In this document: one piece after another, positions 1 to 11,003 of the stretch
Numbering within the stretch: the first letter of the stretch is position 1
Layout: each line of letters starts with the position of its first letter
Assembly: GCF_003073045.1 (NCBI RefSeq)
Contig: NC_037601.1
Location: forward strand, 11,891,807-11,955,806
Origin: Pomacea canaliculata
Lineage: Eukaryota; Mollusca; Gastropoda; Architaenioglossa; Ampullariidae
DNA length: 64,000 nt
Reading direction: 5' to 3'
Translations under genes and position numbers: made by a program
Notes under the pieces: model-generated
Told to the model about the DNA's origin: nothing
What the model saw: only the letters and a program-made list of their open reading frames with translations
Databases searched by the model: none

Positions 1-510
1 AGTTGCAATTCAGTTTTGTACTTGGAAGGAGGTAGGTAGTTAGATAAAGGGAGCAGAAATGAGGAAGACTGCAGAATGGGTGAATAGAGTGGTTAGATAT
101 GTGTACACATTAAGCACATGCACACATCCCACAAATATGTTTTAACAAAAATTTTATGATGGTCTGCATTCTTTATTATCTATTCCTTGAATTGCCTTTG
201 ATGTGTAATGTTCCTGCTTCAGCTGTTTGACCTGCCAAAGCACTTTTTGTTGTTTTTAATGGTACGTGTATAATTCTATTAGATATCACTTTTCTTTTCC
301 TAAAGCTTCATCAATAAAAGAAGGATTAGAAGAAAACTGATTACGTCAGAAAAACAATTATAATATATATAAACCATTCCATATACTGTCATTGTTTTTC
401 CCTCTCTCTCCTATCCCCACACACATATACACATACAAAGTATATCACAGTTTAAAATCAGAATTTTCACCAGTTAAAACACACTGAAATAATTCTAATT
501 TTTTATTCAC

Positions 511-1167
511 CTTTTTTACTTTCGTCTGCTGGAGTTTTTGTTCTTTCTCAGATTTTGCTGCTAGCCTTTCCAGCTGTCGAGTTGTGAAACGGAGCTGAAA
601 GATCATATCTGAAAAAATTGTACAACATAATAAAAATTTAAAACAAAATCAAATAAATGAACAAATGACTAGTCTGAATAGTAATACAGAGTGAATCACT
701 TGGACATTTTTGTAATTGAAAAAAGGTGCAATAGACATGTCTTCAGCTTGCCTACACGGGTTAAGTTCTGCTGATTTTCTTGAGATTTTGTTTGTTAGCA
801 GATGGGTAAGTCTATATCAAAGTCATATCAGTAATATTTTTCGATTACTACAAAGTGCAAAAAAGAAAGACACTAGACATCGATAGCGTCACAGTAACTA
901 AGTGCTAACTGGACGTAAATTCTTTATATCAATCTCAGCAGGCTACTTTATTTTTATTTCGAAAATCACTGAAAACTGATAATAATGTTATAATCTCAAT
1001 AGTTATTCTATTACGACCATGACAAACAAAAGATAAATGATGAAGAAGAAAACAGTACCAACGTGGATGTACATGTACTTCCCGTTTAGTATACAGGATA
1101 CTCGACAGATATGTCTATTCTAAATTTTACAAACTTTGTGAAAAAGTTTAAATCATATACCTTCCAT
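511..1167 (-). CDS. CHMP1: CHMP1 (ESCRT-III subunit), first two coding exons, partial
   Basis: CHMP1 is an ESCRT-III protein that assembles on endosomal and midbody membranes and recruits Vps4/spastin-type ATPases. Two minus-strand exons are visible: a 7-nt coding piece (1161-1167, ATGGAAG followed by the donor gtatat) and 511-608 (acceptor ttttttcag, donor gtgaat). Joined, they give 35 codons in phase 0, beginning MEDMIFQLRFTTRQLERL and ending TKVKK. This matches the basic N-terminal helix of animal CHMP1 (human CHMP1A begins MDDTLFQLKFTAKQLEKL). The rest of the roughly 200-residue protein lies left of position 1 and bases 1-510 are intron. The tiny first coding exon means most of exon 1 is 5' UTR. 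Family assignment is confident; the choice between the A and B paralogue is less so, with the sequence closer to A. Confidence 0.88.
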
Positions 1168-1900
1168 AATGACTGTTTTCCGTGGATTATTTTGTCTATA
1201 ATATCGTAAAACTATAATATCGTAGACGCTTTGACTCCGAAGACTGTCGTTGGGAAAGACTTCAGGCGATGACCAACAATCACAAGTAATGACGTCACAA
1301 GGAACATAACTCTATCAAGACGATGGAGTAGTGTCCCTGGACTCAATGGCCATGTTGTTGACATCCTCTATGGTAGTCTATGCGATATACGCACAGACGT
1401 AGATCCGTATTTGAGGAACTAGATATCAAAAATATCTGTCTGTAGTGAAAATAATTGGATAACATCTTTCAAGAAGCATGAATAAGTGTATGGAGAGAAT
1501 AAATTTAAATAAGACCATTCAAAAGGATATACGCAACTTAATTAGTATTGTACTTGAGACTGCCAGCCGGCGTTTATCACTGTTGCGACTAAAATTTTGA
1601 AAAAAATTATTTTTTCACACGCATTTTAGTTAGTTAAGGTCATGTAACGGAATCTACTTTCTTGCTATTTTACTTTTATGTGTTTATATATAAATATATT
1701 TCTCTTCTTTAAAAGATGCCTTATATGGATTCCCGGCGGAACCATGGAAACTTATTCTTTTGTTAAAATTTTAAATCCAATCATTGAAGATCGACTTAGT
1801 GTAGCGGGAGCGCTTAATGTTTAGGGCACCGTTTGATTGGCAGTGCTTGTTCCCTCCACCCCGCATCCCCTTCCACCCCATGCTTGGTCGCTCGAGCGGC
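1168..1900. other. CHMP1 upstream region, no gene seen
   Basis: It should contain the CHMP1 5' UTR and promoter on the minus strand. No convincing ORF, tRNA or transposon end was recognised. Confidence 0.4.
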
Positions 1901-2045
1901 TCAGCGCGATATATAAGGACAACAGCGGATGACGCTGTACCCAAACTGTCCAGTATAAATAACAGGCAAAAGTCGATCAGTCCTTGCACCTGTTTACCGA
2001 AAGATGGCTGGTCCGGCTCGGAAAAGCAGTAAAACTTTGGTTGTG
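1901..2045 (+). promoter_or_regulatory. TATA-containing promoter-like segment with a short leader exon
   Basis: A GC-richer island in AT-rich DNA holds a TATA-like box (gatatataagg, about 1908-1918). About 85 bases downstream is an ATG (2004) in a fair context, opening a short basic reading frame that begins MAGPARKSSKTL. It meets a donor-like gtgagt near 2044. A basic, Lys/Ser/Arg-rich start recalls nuclear proteins such as linker histones, but no second exon could be found, so this may instead belong to a mobile element's own promoter. Confidence 0.25.
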
Positions 2046-2261
2046 AGTATGAGAGAAGTACCATATTTTGTCGCAAGGTGTCTTGGTCCCGCTGGAAAGC
2101 GGCTCAATCGCGTCACTAAAACCACGAACTAATATCCCTATAATAACTATACATGTCCTTGCTAAGTAAAGCTTTAGTTCTGTCTACCCTGAGTACGAGA
2201 GAAGTACCATGATTTGTCGCAAGATGGTTTGGTCCCGCTGTAAAAGCGCGGCTCACGTCAC
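2045..2261 (+). repeat. Two imperfect direct copies of a ~72-bp block
   Basis: Bases 2045-2116 and 2191-2261 are near-identical (both start gagta-gagagaagtaccat and contain ggtcccgctg and cggctca-cgtcac), with starts 146 bp apart. Both lie just downstream of the TATA-like segment. They could be a local duplication or part of a longer mobile element; no ends were found. Confidence 0.7.
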
Positions 2262-2898
2262 TCAACCCCCTCTTTCCCCACCCCAGGGAGTTGGGTGCTA
2301 TAGGTTTTAGTAGACTAGCTAGGTGGGCAGCTTAGAATAGATATAGTAGTTGTATAAGTAAATAAATGTCTTTGAACTTATTTACCTGTGTGAGCGTGTC
2401 AGTCCGAACGAATGCTAGCGTGTCGTACGTATGTCCTCATCATGTGAATGAGGTGAACGGGTATCACTAGCGCCAGAGAGATTTGTGTTGTCCGTGTAGT
2501 TGTGACGCAGCAGCAGAGAACACACGAAGATCCGTTGAGTTGACACATCGAAGAAAAGATACTTTTGTCTGGGACAAAGTATGGTCTTTTGTGGATTCCA
2601 AGGTCGGCTGAGTGCTGGTGTGTAGTGGATGAAGAAAATAAAAAGAACACAGCGCGAGGTAGAGATAACACAACGCACCCGACGAACGAAAGCTAGAATG
2701 TTAGTGGAAAATTTTCCTTGGGAACTACCGTCCTCTTCCCTGGAACACCAAAGAGGAACGGACTGATCTGGCGCTAGGGGCCGTGGTGTTAGCCTTAGCG
2801 AGGGAGGTCGTCAGTCCGGCTAAACAATAATATTTAAAATAATATTTCTAATGGGACCCTGCGTAATTTAACCACTAGACATAAATCTAATAATTGTA

Positions 2899-3465
2899 AA
2901 GTGCCCAGTAGTGTAGTGGTTTAAACCAGTGGTTCTCAAAGTGTGGTCCGTGGACCAATAATGGTCAGTGGGCATAAGTCATGTGGTCCGCGGCTGACAG
3001 TCGTCATATGTCAGCAAAGTGATGTTTAAAGTGATGCATTCCTCACATTAACATTTTAATCACAAAGAACGAGGTATACGTAGTTTTATGTCAACTTATT
3101 TCTATACTACTGTCACAAAAGGACATTTAGTTTTGAATTGTAATGAAACAAATGCTGCAATTTAAATTTGAAATTCATAGCACAGACTGATTTTTAGGAC
3201 TTGGTTTTCCGCCATATTTTTTAAGTAAAGTGCATGGTCCGCGGTCCGAAATACTTTGAGAACCACTGCGTTAAACTACCTCTTGTCACCACTGCAGTGA
3301 GAGGCTATAGCTTGGGTTCAGATCTCGTCTCGGGAAACTGTATGCGACGTTTGTTCGCAGCACTGGATGTCGGGGGTTTTCTCTGGATACTCCGGTTTCC
3401 TTCCCCATAATGCGAAATCACCTCAAGGTTGAAGCACTTTCCTACTAAACCAACTATCTAGTGAT
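2899..3465 (+). mobile_element. tRNA-derived SINE, split by a hAT-type MITE
   Basis: The head (about 2899-2926) has a box-A-like agtgtagtggttta. The body resumes after 3268 with gtcaccactgcag and a box-B-like gggttcagatct. The same order occurs in the SINE at 63181-63380 (gtcaccaatacag, gggttcagctct), so the two copies define one family. The 5' end and the 3' end are approximate. The interruption by the 342-bp element at 2927-3268 shows that the SINE is the older of the two. Confidence 0.6.
2927..3268. mobile_element. Non-autonomous hAT-type MITE
   Basis: A 342-bp element with inverted ends that begin cagtggttctcaaagt on both strands and continue with related GGTCCG-type sequence. The ends match the hAT (Charlie-like) pattern. 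The flanking 8-mers gtttaaac (2919-2926) and cgttaaac (3269-3276) agree at six of eight bases, as expected of an old 8-bp target-site duplication. There is no transposase ORF inside. Confidence 0.8.
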
Positions 3466-4878
3466 TGTTCCCACTCGATCTTCCACACACACACACATGC
3501 GTCAACCACAGACGAGAAAGGAAAGCACATTCACTTATTTATTTCGTGGACGAATCATCGCATACGGGATTTGGTCGAATCGACGGATAGTAAAATTGGC
3601 AAATAGTGGATGGCATTGCCTCCCCTCTCAACAAAAATATGTTACTGTAGAAAGGGAAGGACCTTTAGTCGATTTGTCCACAAGCCCAGATCGAGTAGAT
3701 TTGACCATTGCGAATGTCAGTTGACGCCAGCCAGTTCGACCATTGCTCGCTGTATGAAACAAAACGGAACTAAATTTATTTTTAAATACAAATTTTAGTC
3801 ACACGATATACGTAGGTCAAATGAAAAATGGACTCTGTTCAAAGTAATGTGGGATACGTATCATTGAGAAAAAATCTTTGGTTAGCTAGTGAGTAATATA
3901 ATGTTACAAAAATATAAAATTTTCGTTCATATTTAGCTGTGTAACATATGTATATTTGTATAAAAATCATGTGATTATAATATACCTTTTATTACTTGTC
4001 CGTCCATGTCATAAGCACTTAGAAAATGCTTTTTCGTGAGCGTCATGCAATGCGTTATATAAATTTCACATTATTTATTATTATATTGCAATCATTGATC
4101 TGCAACAATTTACTATCATTTGTATATTTCCATTGCTCCAGCTGATACCACGATAAAAGTGCTGATTATTTCACTAATATGTTACTCACATATATATACA
4201 TTGCACATTGTCATTATTCTTCCTGTTTTCCATGTTTGTCGAGAGCCTCGTCCAATGAAAATTGTAGACATGGAATTCTGCTCGAGAGATGCATGAGAGA
4301 GAGAGATCCTGGAGGAAGCCGACATCCTGTTGTTTACCTAACTTGTTACGTCATAAGTCCTCTAGCTGTTTCAAAAGATTCCGTTTTCCAGTCTGACCGA
4401 GTTTTCTACTTCCTGCTTAAAAAAAAAAGCTTTTAGCAGGCTGTGATACATTCTGTCATAGTAAACGGAGAGGTTACGTAAATTCTTTTATAAAGATGCA
4501 ATTAAAGCTTCGTGGTATGAAAGTGACTCGACATTGTCTCTCATTATATCTGAAACTTTTTGCGAGAGGGAGTGAGGTAGAGAGGGTTAACTTAGATACA
4601 TCAGTCAAGCAGCAGGTCCCTGGGTCAAGGTCAATGACCGAGGTCAAGCGCTCTCTCACAAAGCGACCAATGGGAGAAGCAGGCTTTTGCTGCTTACGGA
4701 TGCACTTAATGGAAGCTGACGTCTGCAAACTATTTCTTTGGAACTTGAAGCGGATGTTTTGAGCAGTTTGTGGGGTGGGACACAATTCTTGGAGAATATT
4801 TAAAGTCGAAATGCTTGGCCAACTGAACGCCATCACACGACTCGACTTGCAAACATCATCAGACTGCACACTGCACAC
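3466..4878. other. Intergenic region before the Cys-rich gene
   Basis: No supported gene. Around 4010-4090 there is a copy of the 3'-tail repeat (a gcactt/gcgttatataaa block followed by ATT-rich sequence) seen at several other places. Just upstream of the gene, atatttaaa (about 4796-4804) could serve as its TATA box, about 75 bp before the start codon. Confidence 0.4.
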
Positions 4879-5219
4879 ATGGCATCAGCATCTGTCGTCT
4901 GCTTCTTGGTCGTACTCGCCCTTGCAGTCTCTAACGGTATGAACAGTTCGTTTTCGTACTATTTAATAAGGTGTCTGGAAGCTGAGGTACGGGGAAAAGG
5001 TGGAGTGGAAGAGTTTTCATTGTCAGCAGTTTAGCACATTGTAAAGAATGATTACATCTACTACAATCAGCTACTACTGACAGCAATCGAACTGATAATT
5101 TATTACAGGGCATCAGTTCTGAATTGTTTATACATTATTTGATAGTAAGTTTCAGAGTAATTCATTTGGTGACTTCTGGTTTCGTTGTAATTAATTTATG
5201 CTGAAGTTATACACACATG

Positions 5220-5251
<32 letters not shown>

Positions 5252-6570
5252 CACAAATTAAGAGACGTTCACAATTGTCAGTGTTTGGCAGATCCACGCA
5301 ATTGACAACTTAAGGACCAAGATTCTCTTAAATTAAATATAACAATAAGATATTATAAAACTTTAAAACAAATGGTTAGATGTTTTGTATTTTTTCTTTA
5401 TATTTCATACCTTTGTTCTTATATTTACTATTCGGTATGCGACAGCTTCAAGCAAACGTCTACTTGCAGAAAAAATAATGCTAAGCAGCTCTTACAACCT
5501 CAAGCTGGAACGATTTCACTTAAAGCAAAATAATGTTAAGCTGTTTTCTCCACCTTGTATACATGTTTATCCCTCATGCGTGTTGCAGTGCACGGCTGGT
5601 GCGGCCTGTTATTTGGAGGTCAGTGCGCTGCAGCTGGTACCTGCCCCAGTGGTAACGGTTTTTCTCGATTTTGTGCAGTAGGTCAGCAGTGCTGCCTGCC
5701 AGCAGGAAGTAAGTGTTGCCTCTTGTTATTCGTTTCTTGTACTGTGTTGTGCCAATACAAAACCGTAATAAGTAGCTACTCGATCATTTGCATGGAAAGT
5801 ATCAGAAATGTGAGCGTAAATCTGGGGGAATTGAAATAGCTTTACCATCAAAATTTTAGGGGACCAAAAGTTTTATCCTCAACAGCTTTGCTGACAAAAA
5901 TAGAATATATTAGCATCGGTCTGTTTGTGGCACTGAATTGTCATCAACCGGTGTGGAGAAACTGGAGCAGTGTTAGCGAGAACTGTGGAGATTTCTGGAG
6001 CATAGGTCGCTCCGTCAAAAAGATTTACTCATGAAAAACAAATAGAAACGAGACTAAACTTAGGTATGCACTCACAAGCTAAATGTGCATGTGTACTCAG
6101 AGACTAAATGTACACGTGTACTCAGAGACTATACGATGCGTCTACTCTTCATGTCGATCCTCTCACCCTGTACTCGCTGTAGTGTAACCCTTGCTCTTTT
6201 TAAGCTTTTCATAGATTAGTTAAAAAGAAATGATCATGTACAACCGAAACAAAGGGGGAAAAGGGTGGGTGGGAGGAAGAGTGACAGAAAGGGAGAGGAA
6301 AGAGAGAAGAGCGTGAGATAAAGAAAAATGAGGAGTGAGAAAAGAGAGAGAAAGAAATGTATTTGATTTACTGTGTTTTGCATTTGTACTCATGTAATTA
6401 TTATATTTTCGCTGTCTGCAGTTCCTGTCTGTGCAAGAAATTCTGAATGCCAACAACGCGGGTGGGTAGCCAAAGGCTTCATAAACGGGGACAGGGTTTG
6501 CTGTCCTGCGCAGTCGCAAGGTCTTTTGACCATCGACAGGCAGTGCTTTTGCAGGATGCCTAGCGCTTAA
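4879..6570 (+). CDS. Secreted 12-cysteine defensin-like peptide, three exons
   Basis: Exons 4879-4936, 5589-5708 and 6422-6570 join in frame with GT-AG introns to give 108 residues. Residues 1-22 are a typical signal peptide (MASASVVCFLVVLALAVSN, then VHG), so the mature chain probably starts at Trp23. Exon 2 encodes one module with the order C-x7-C-x5-C-x9-C-x5-CC, close to the beta/big-defensin pattern. Exon 3 encodes a second six-cysteine module (C-x5-C-x14-CC-x13-C-x-C) that includes NGDRVCCPAQ. Twelve cysteines would allow six disulphides. The likely role is extracellular: antimicrobial, protease-inhibitor-like or egg/mucus protein. No family was recognised with certainty; the defensin comparison is by cysteine spacing only. 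The phase-1 introns fall between modules, which suits exon duplication or shuffling. Confidence 0.85.
5220..5247. repeat. (AAT)n microsatellite
   Basis: Nine or so uninterrupted taa units inside intron 1 of the Cys-rich gene. Confidence 0.95.
6246..6360 (+). repeat. Polypurine tract in intron 2 of the Cys-rich gene
   Basis: About 115 bases are almost entirely A and G on the plus strand (runs such as gggagaggaaagagagaaga) and end just before exon 3. Such tracts can form triplex (H-) DNA; the effect here is unknown. Confidence 0.8.
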
Positions 6571-7639
6571 AAAATGTCTCAGTCGACTGCACTACATGGC
6601 CGCACCAGACATGAGCTCGGGCAGAATCCATTAACACTGTCAACTACCACGCAGGAGAGCAAAGCAATCCCGCTAAAACAAATGTAAACAGCAATATCAA
6701 ACTGTGGCAAGTGTAGGAATGACTGGGGCATTGATCGAGCCATCAGAAAGACTTACTCATGAACAGGACAGTCGAGACAGAAATGAATGACTTTGACAAT
6801 CTCTGTATTAAACCGACACAAACAACTGTTAAAGTACTTGCTCTAAATACTTTAGTATCTGTGTATGATTTAATTAAGATTTCGCTTTAACTTCGGAGGC
6901 TTTATCTGAATACTTTTCCCGTACATTTAATTGTTTTTTCACAGCTGTATATGAATATATTTGTTTTCAACATCAAGTGAAGATCTGCATGGTTGAATCT
7001 GGAAATTTGTGTGTGTGTGTGTGTTTTATATTGTTTGTTAAGAAGTATTGTGTGTCACTGCTGCTTAAGAGTGCGTGAGTGTAACAGATTGCTCAATTTC
7101 TTTGAAGGTTACAAATGTATCAGTGAAACGATCGAATGTATTACCCAGGCTTACGCTGTGTCACAGAAAGATTTTGATTAGCTTGTAAAGCCCGAGTGTG
7201 TCGCGAAAGTATTTTAAATCGTTGACAATGTCCATTATGTTGTGTGGAAAGATTTATTTGTAAAGTTATTATGCCTGCTTTTCATAGACAAATTTGCATT
7301 GCGAAACAGTTGACAAAAAACTGCGAAAAATCACCATAACAAATATCTTTAAAGATTTGTGGTTGTACTGTCTGTAAGGATCCCGGAGAGAAAGTTTTTA
7401 GGAAGCAGGATGAAAGAGTGTGTTTCTATGCACCACACCTCCCAACCTTGTTGTTAATTTTGACAGTACAAACCATAGGTTTATGTAACTGGCTCGATAC
7501 ACATGTCATGACATGATATCACATGTTTTTTCACTCCGGGAAACTATTGCACATAAATACTCACAAACGAACAGGAGACTGGTTAGAATTTCCTGGATAA
7601 TCCAAACCGTACAATAAATCTTTATAAGACCATTAAAAC
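6571..7639. other. 3' flank of the Cys-rich gene, no gene seen
   Basis: A (GT)n run at about 7006-7024. Otherwise plain AT-rich DNA with no supported ORF. Confidence 0.4.
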
Positions 7640-8316
7640 GATAAATGTTACATTTTTTATTTCTATGTAAACTGATTTTTCAGCAAAGAGTGCATTGTGA
7701 TGGTGCAGATTTTGTACATATTGGTCAGAGGAACATTGTTGCACGTGATAATAATTTTTGCTGTTATACAAAAATTAAAGATTATTTCAAACAGAGATTG
7801 TGTGCTGATTTTGTTACAAATGACTGTCGACACAATTTCGTTTACTGGTTATTATAGAGTCATCCGAAGACTAAATTTCTGAAGATTTTCTTCACTGCAT
7901 CATTAATAATCATGATTATGTCACTTGTAAAACGCCGTATACAGGATATGGGCACTTGATATATATATATAATATCAACGAACAAAACGGATATGCATAG
8001 AGAAAACAAATAAAATTTGTAGGAATCGCACATCTAGACAGCAAAGAAACATCTCTAATAGACTGTAAGCTCCAGCAAGACAGCGATAACAACGACCTTT
8101 TGACGATGCTTCTTGACTGATCGGCTCAACGCTGATAAAAAAAAAATTCTATGTGTAAATAAACACATTTGTTTAGCTACACTTTCTTTTAGTACACTCC
8201 TCTTAAAAACGAAATGGGATATAACATTCCATGCATACTGGGCAGACGATTCATGACAAAGAGGGTTGGAATATAAGGGTAAAGATGTACCCGCCCATCA
8301 ACAGCTGTCGTAAGTC
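7640..8316. repeat. Receptor 3'-flank block, copy 1
   Basis: It carries the motif caaagagtgcattgtg (about 7683) and a later reach with the order aaagaaac-tctaat-gact. Related sequence lies 3' of receptor copies 3 (from about 15.8 kb) and 4 (from about 23.6 kb), so it is part of the duplicated unit rather than a gene of its own. Confidence 0.55.
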
Positions 8317-11003
8317 CTACACAAGAGAATCAATGAAAAGATAAGACAGGAAAACTGAATTTGCGAAGACAGCTACTACAAAACAAGCACGGTCTAGCTG
8401 TTGGGAAGAAAATGTAAACGCCCCAGTCAAACCTCCGGCAAAAGCAGCCTCCTCCTCCCCCTCATCTTCCTCCGTTTCTTGTTTTTCTCCTTGCGTACCA
8501 CAATCACCTTGAATATTGTTTGTGGAAGACACGATTGGATGAACACGGTTATTGTTTCCCATGTTGACTGGTTTCGAGAAGGAGGACCTGGAGTTGCGCA
8601 GCTTCTCTTCTTGGTGGAAACGTCTCAGGATGAAGATGGTGGCTAGGGCGATGAACATGCCCTCAATGGCGACCCCGAGGAGTAGCTTCATAACGTTTGG
8701 GACATTCTCAAGGCCACGTGGCATGACGTCTGTGAAAAAACTGAAGCCCAGATCGGAGTTATTAGCTTGTCTAATATATAGTTGCTTATTCTGTTAGAAA
8801 CAAGAAACATACACGAAACGATCTTAAAAAGAATTTCGATGTGAAGGCATGTGCTTCTGTGTATATATTGGTATGCACATCTGTATGTCACTACATAGAC
8901 AGGGGGCATCAAGACTATTTCTATAAGCTGTACATTTCTGGAAGGGTGATCGCCATTTGTATGTCTATCAGGCCTCACAATGTCACCCCTGCGACGTTTA
9001 TTCACGAAGGCAGCGAATTGGAGGAGTTTTACAAACAGCTAGACAAGATTATAAAAACACTACTCATCGCAACCAATGACTGGAACGCCAGGTTCATCCC
9101 AGAAGGCTACCAACATTTGGCAGAACGGTAAGTAAACGTAGCCTGGATGAAACCAACGACAGAATACAAGAGCTCGCGCACAGCCATCACCTTAGCCAAT
9201 ACCCATTCCCACAAGGAATCGTTTGGTCCACAACCATTTCGACTTTATCCTAACTGCCTAGGCGTTTCAAATCCAGCATCAACATGGTCATAAAAGGAGG
9301 TACCTAGGTGTACCCATTGCAGCGACTATGACCTTGTCAACGAACATGAAGTTCAAGTTGTTGATAAAATGCTGCTAAAACAACCAAATTCGCATAAATT
9401 TGGAGAAGTTGCAAGACATAAACGTTACGAAAATCAAGGTAAACGTAAAAACGTAAAAAGGGTAACTATAGCAAGAGTAAATGTTAAAAAATTATTCCAT
9501 AGTAACATAAAACTTCAAGAAAAAACTATACTCCACAAGAAAGCTCTCAACCAAGAAGTAAAAAAAGCACGACAGCAACAGAAGCAATGGCCAGGATCTG
9601 GCGCAGCCGTAACATCAGGTTGACTACAAAGTACAATATATTAAACTACAAAGTATGAGCTATACAAATCAGTCGTCGCTCCAATCCTTCTGTATGGGTG
9701 TGAGACATCGGTTCTGCTTGACAAAACGAAAAGGATAATCTAGGCATTCCTGAGAAGACTGGTTTGGATCTCGCACATGGAACATGAAACCAACGACTTT
9801 GTAAAGAGCATGATCACCACACTCGTAGGGCACCAGAAACCCCTTCTCGCAACAGTCCAGAGATGTCAGCTGGTCTGGTTTCGCCATGTGAGCTGTTATG
9901 TAAATTAACGTAAGCTTACGCAAGAAATAAATAAATCTTATCGTGAAAACTATAATATAAATACATGTAAATAAGTAGAATTTTTTTTCATTTGTACTAA
10001 AATTTCATACAATACTTTAACATAACAGATTTTTAAAGAAGGATAAATAGCTGATATTAAAGAAAGATGATTACCTGACATAAACAGAGGTTGAGACAAA
10101 CAGGGAGACGAAGAAGGACATCTTTTCTCCTGACTCGGGTGGTACGAGAAAAACCAGAGTGTTAAGGCAGGAGATAATAACCATCGGTAGCACTAGACAA
10201 ACTGTGTAGAAAATCGTTTTTCGCTTTATGTTCAAAGTGATGACGACAGCGGTGATTTTGCCCAGCGGCTGAATCTTCGCACTGACCTTAACCAAAGTCC
10301 AGGTGGTGCCGAGGTCGGTCAGGTTGAGAATCTGCTGCGTGTCGTTGTTCTCCTCCACAAGCCAGCGGACGTAGGAGGAGAAGACAGTAAAGAGGAGCTG
10401 GCACGACTGTTGGTCATAAGGATAACGTGTCAGATCCATAGTGCAAACTGTTTCCGTGAACATCGGCATATCACACTCTACGAGACCGTTGTTATCAACA
10501 ATCAGGCCTTTGCCGAAAGTCTCCACTACATCCACCAAATCCACGGAGTTGAGAAGCAAAACTCTGGGCACCCACACGATGCTAGAGGGAAACTCCAAGG
10601 ACGTGATGTTGAGGTGTTCCGAGGAGTTCCATGACAGAGCCGGGTTTAGCCAAGACAACTTGAGGAACATAGCGGTCTTGACGGTCTGGAGCATTTCATC
10701 TGTGCCGAAGAGGGAGAGGATGGAGTACTCTAGACGAAGGTGAATTGTGCTACCCCCGGCTGAGTCCTGAGTTATTGGTGGCAGCTTCTGAGAGACAATA
10801 GGGCGGCTTTGTATGGAGGCAACTAACCTCCCAATCTCTGTCAATAGATGATCGTTGATATCATGGTTGTTGAAGTCTACGGTGAAGTCTGATGTCGCCA
10901 TTCCATTTTCACTCTCTGCAAACTCGGTGGTTTCGCTAACGTTTGCAAGCACTTGGCTAAAAATAATCTCGCAGAAAGCGGAAACAAGCATCAGTATTTT
11001 CAT
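8317..11003 (-). CDS. Nicotinic-receptor-like Cys-loop channel subunit, copy 1
   Basis: Two exons: 10075-11003 and 8317-8740 (donor gtaatc, acceptor ggcttcag), 450 residues. Residues 1-20 form a signal peptide (MKILMLVSAFC start). The ligand-binding domain carries the Cys-loop C187-C201 (CTMDLTRYPYDQQSC) and several N-glycosylation sites. M1 lies at about 264-288 and is followed by PPESGEKM. M2 begins there and is interrupted by the intron at the codon after VYV; M3 is at about 326-349, and a short ~75-residue cytoplasmic loop precedes M4. Glu at M2 -1' and Asp at 20' suit a cation channel. The 9' Leu of classical receptors is replaced by Val. Loop C lacks the Cys-Cys pair and the loop A motif reads WVPRVLLLN instead of WxPD, so acetylcholine binding in the usual way is doubtful. 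The family call is firm; the ligand is unknown. Confidence 0.9.
8900..9905 (+). mobile_element. Degenerate non-LTR retrotransposon (LINE) in the receptor 1 intron
   Basis: Translated pieces show an endonuclease-type stretch (LEEFYKQLDKIIKTL, then a NDWNARF core resembling the usual GDWNAKVG) and LANTHS-like text. Near 9660-9900 there is the C-terminal signature YKSVVAPILLYGCETSVLL followed by AFLRRLVWISHMEHETND. Stops and frame shifts interrupt it throughout and the reverse-transcriptase core is largely missing. It resembles RTE/jockey-like LINEs that are common in molluscs. It lies antisense to the receptor gene. Confidence 0.75.

Noticed and set aside
1801-2821. Possible solo LTR (TATA box, AATAAA-like signals, GC-rich composition)
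   Set aside because: No terminal TG...CA pair, target duplication or second copy could be shown from the window, so I did not call a retroviral-type element.
5385-5839. Two overlapping plus-strand ORFs around the second exon of the Cys-rich gene
   Set aside because: They read through intron sequence; only the 5589-5708 part has cysteine spacing, splice sites and phase that fit a gene.
8841-9131. 96-codon plus-strand ORF in the receptor 1 intron as an independent gene
   Set aside because: Its content (EEFYKQLDKII, NDWNARF) is a decayed LINE endonuclease fragment.
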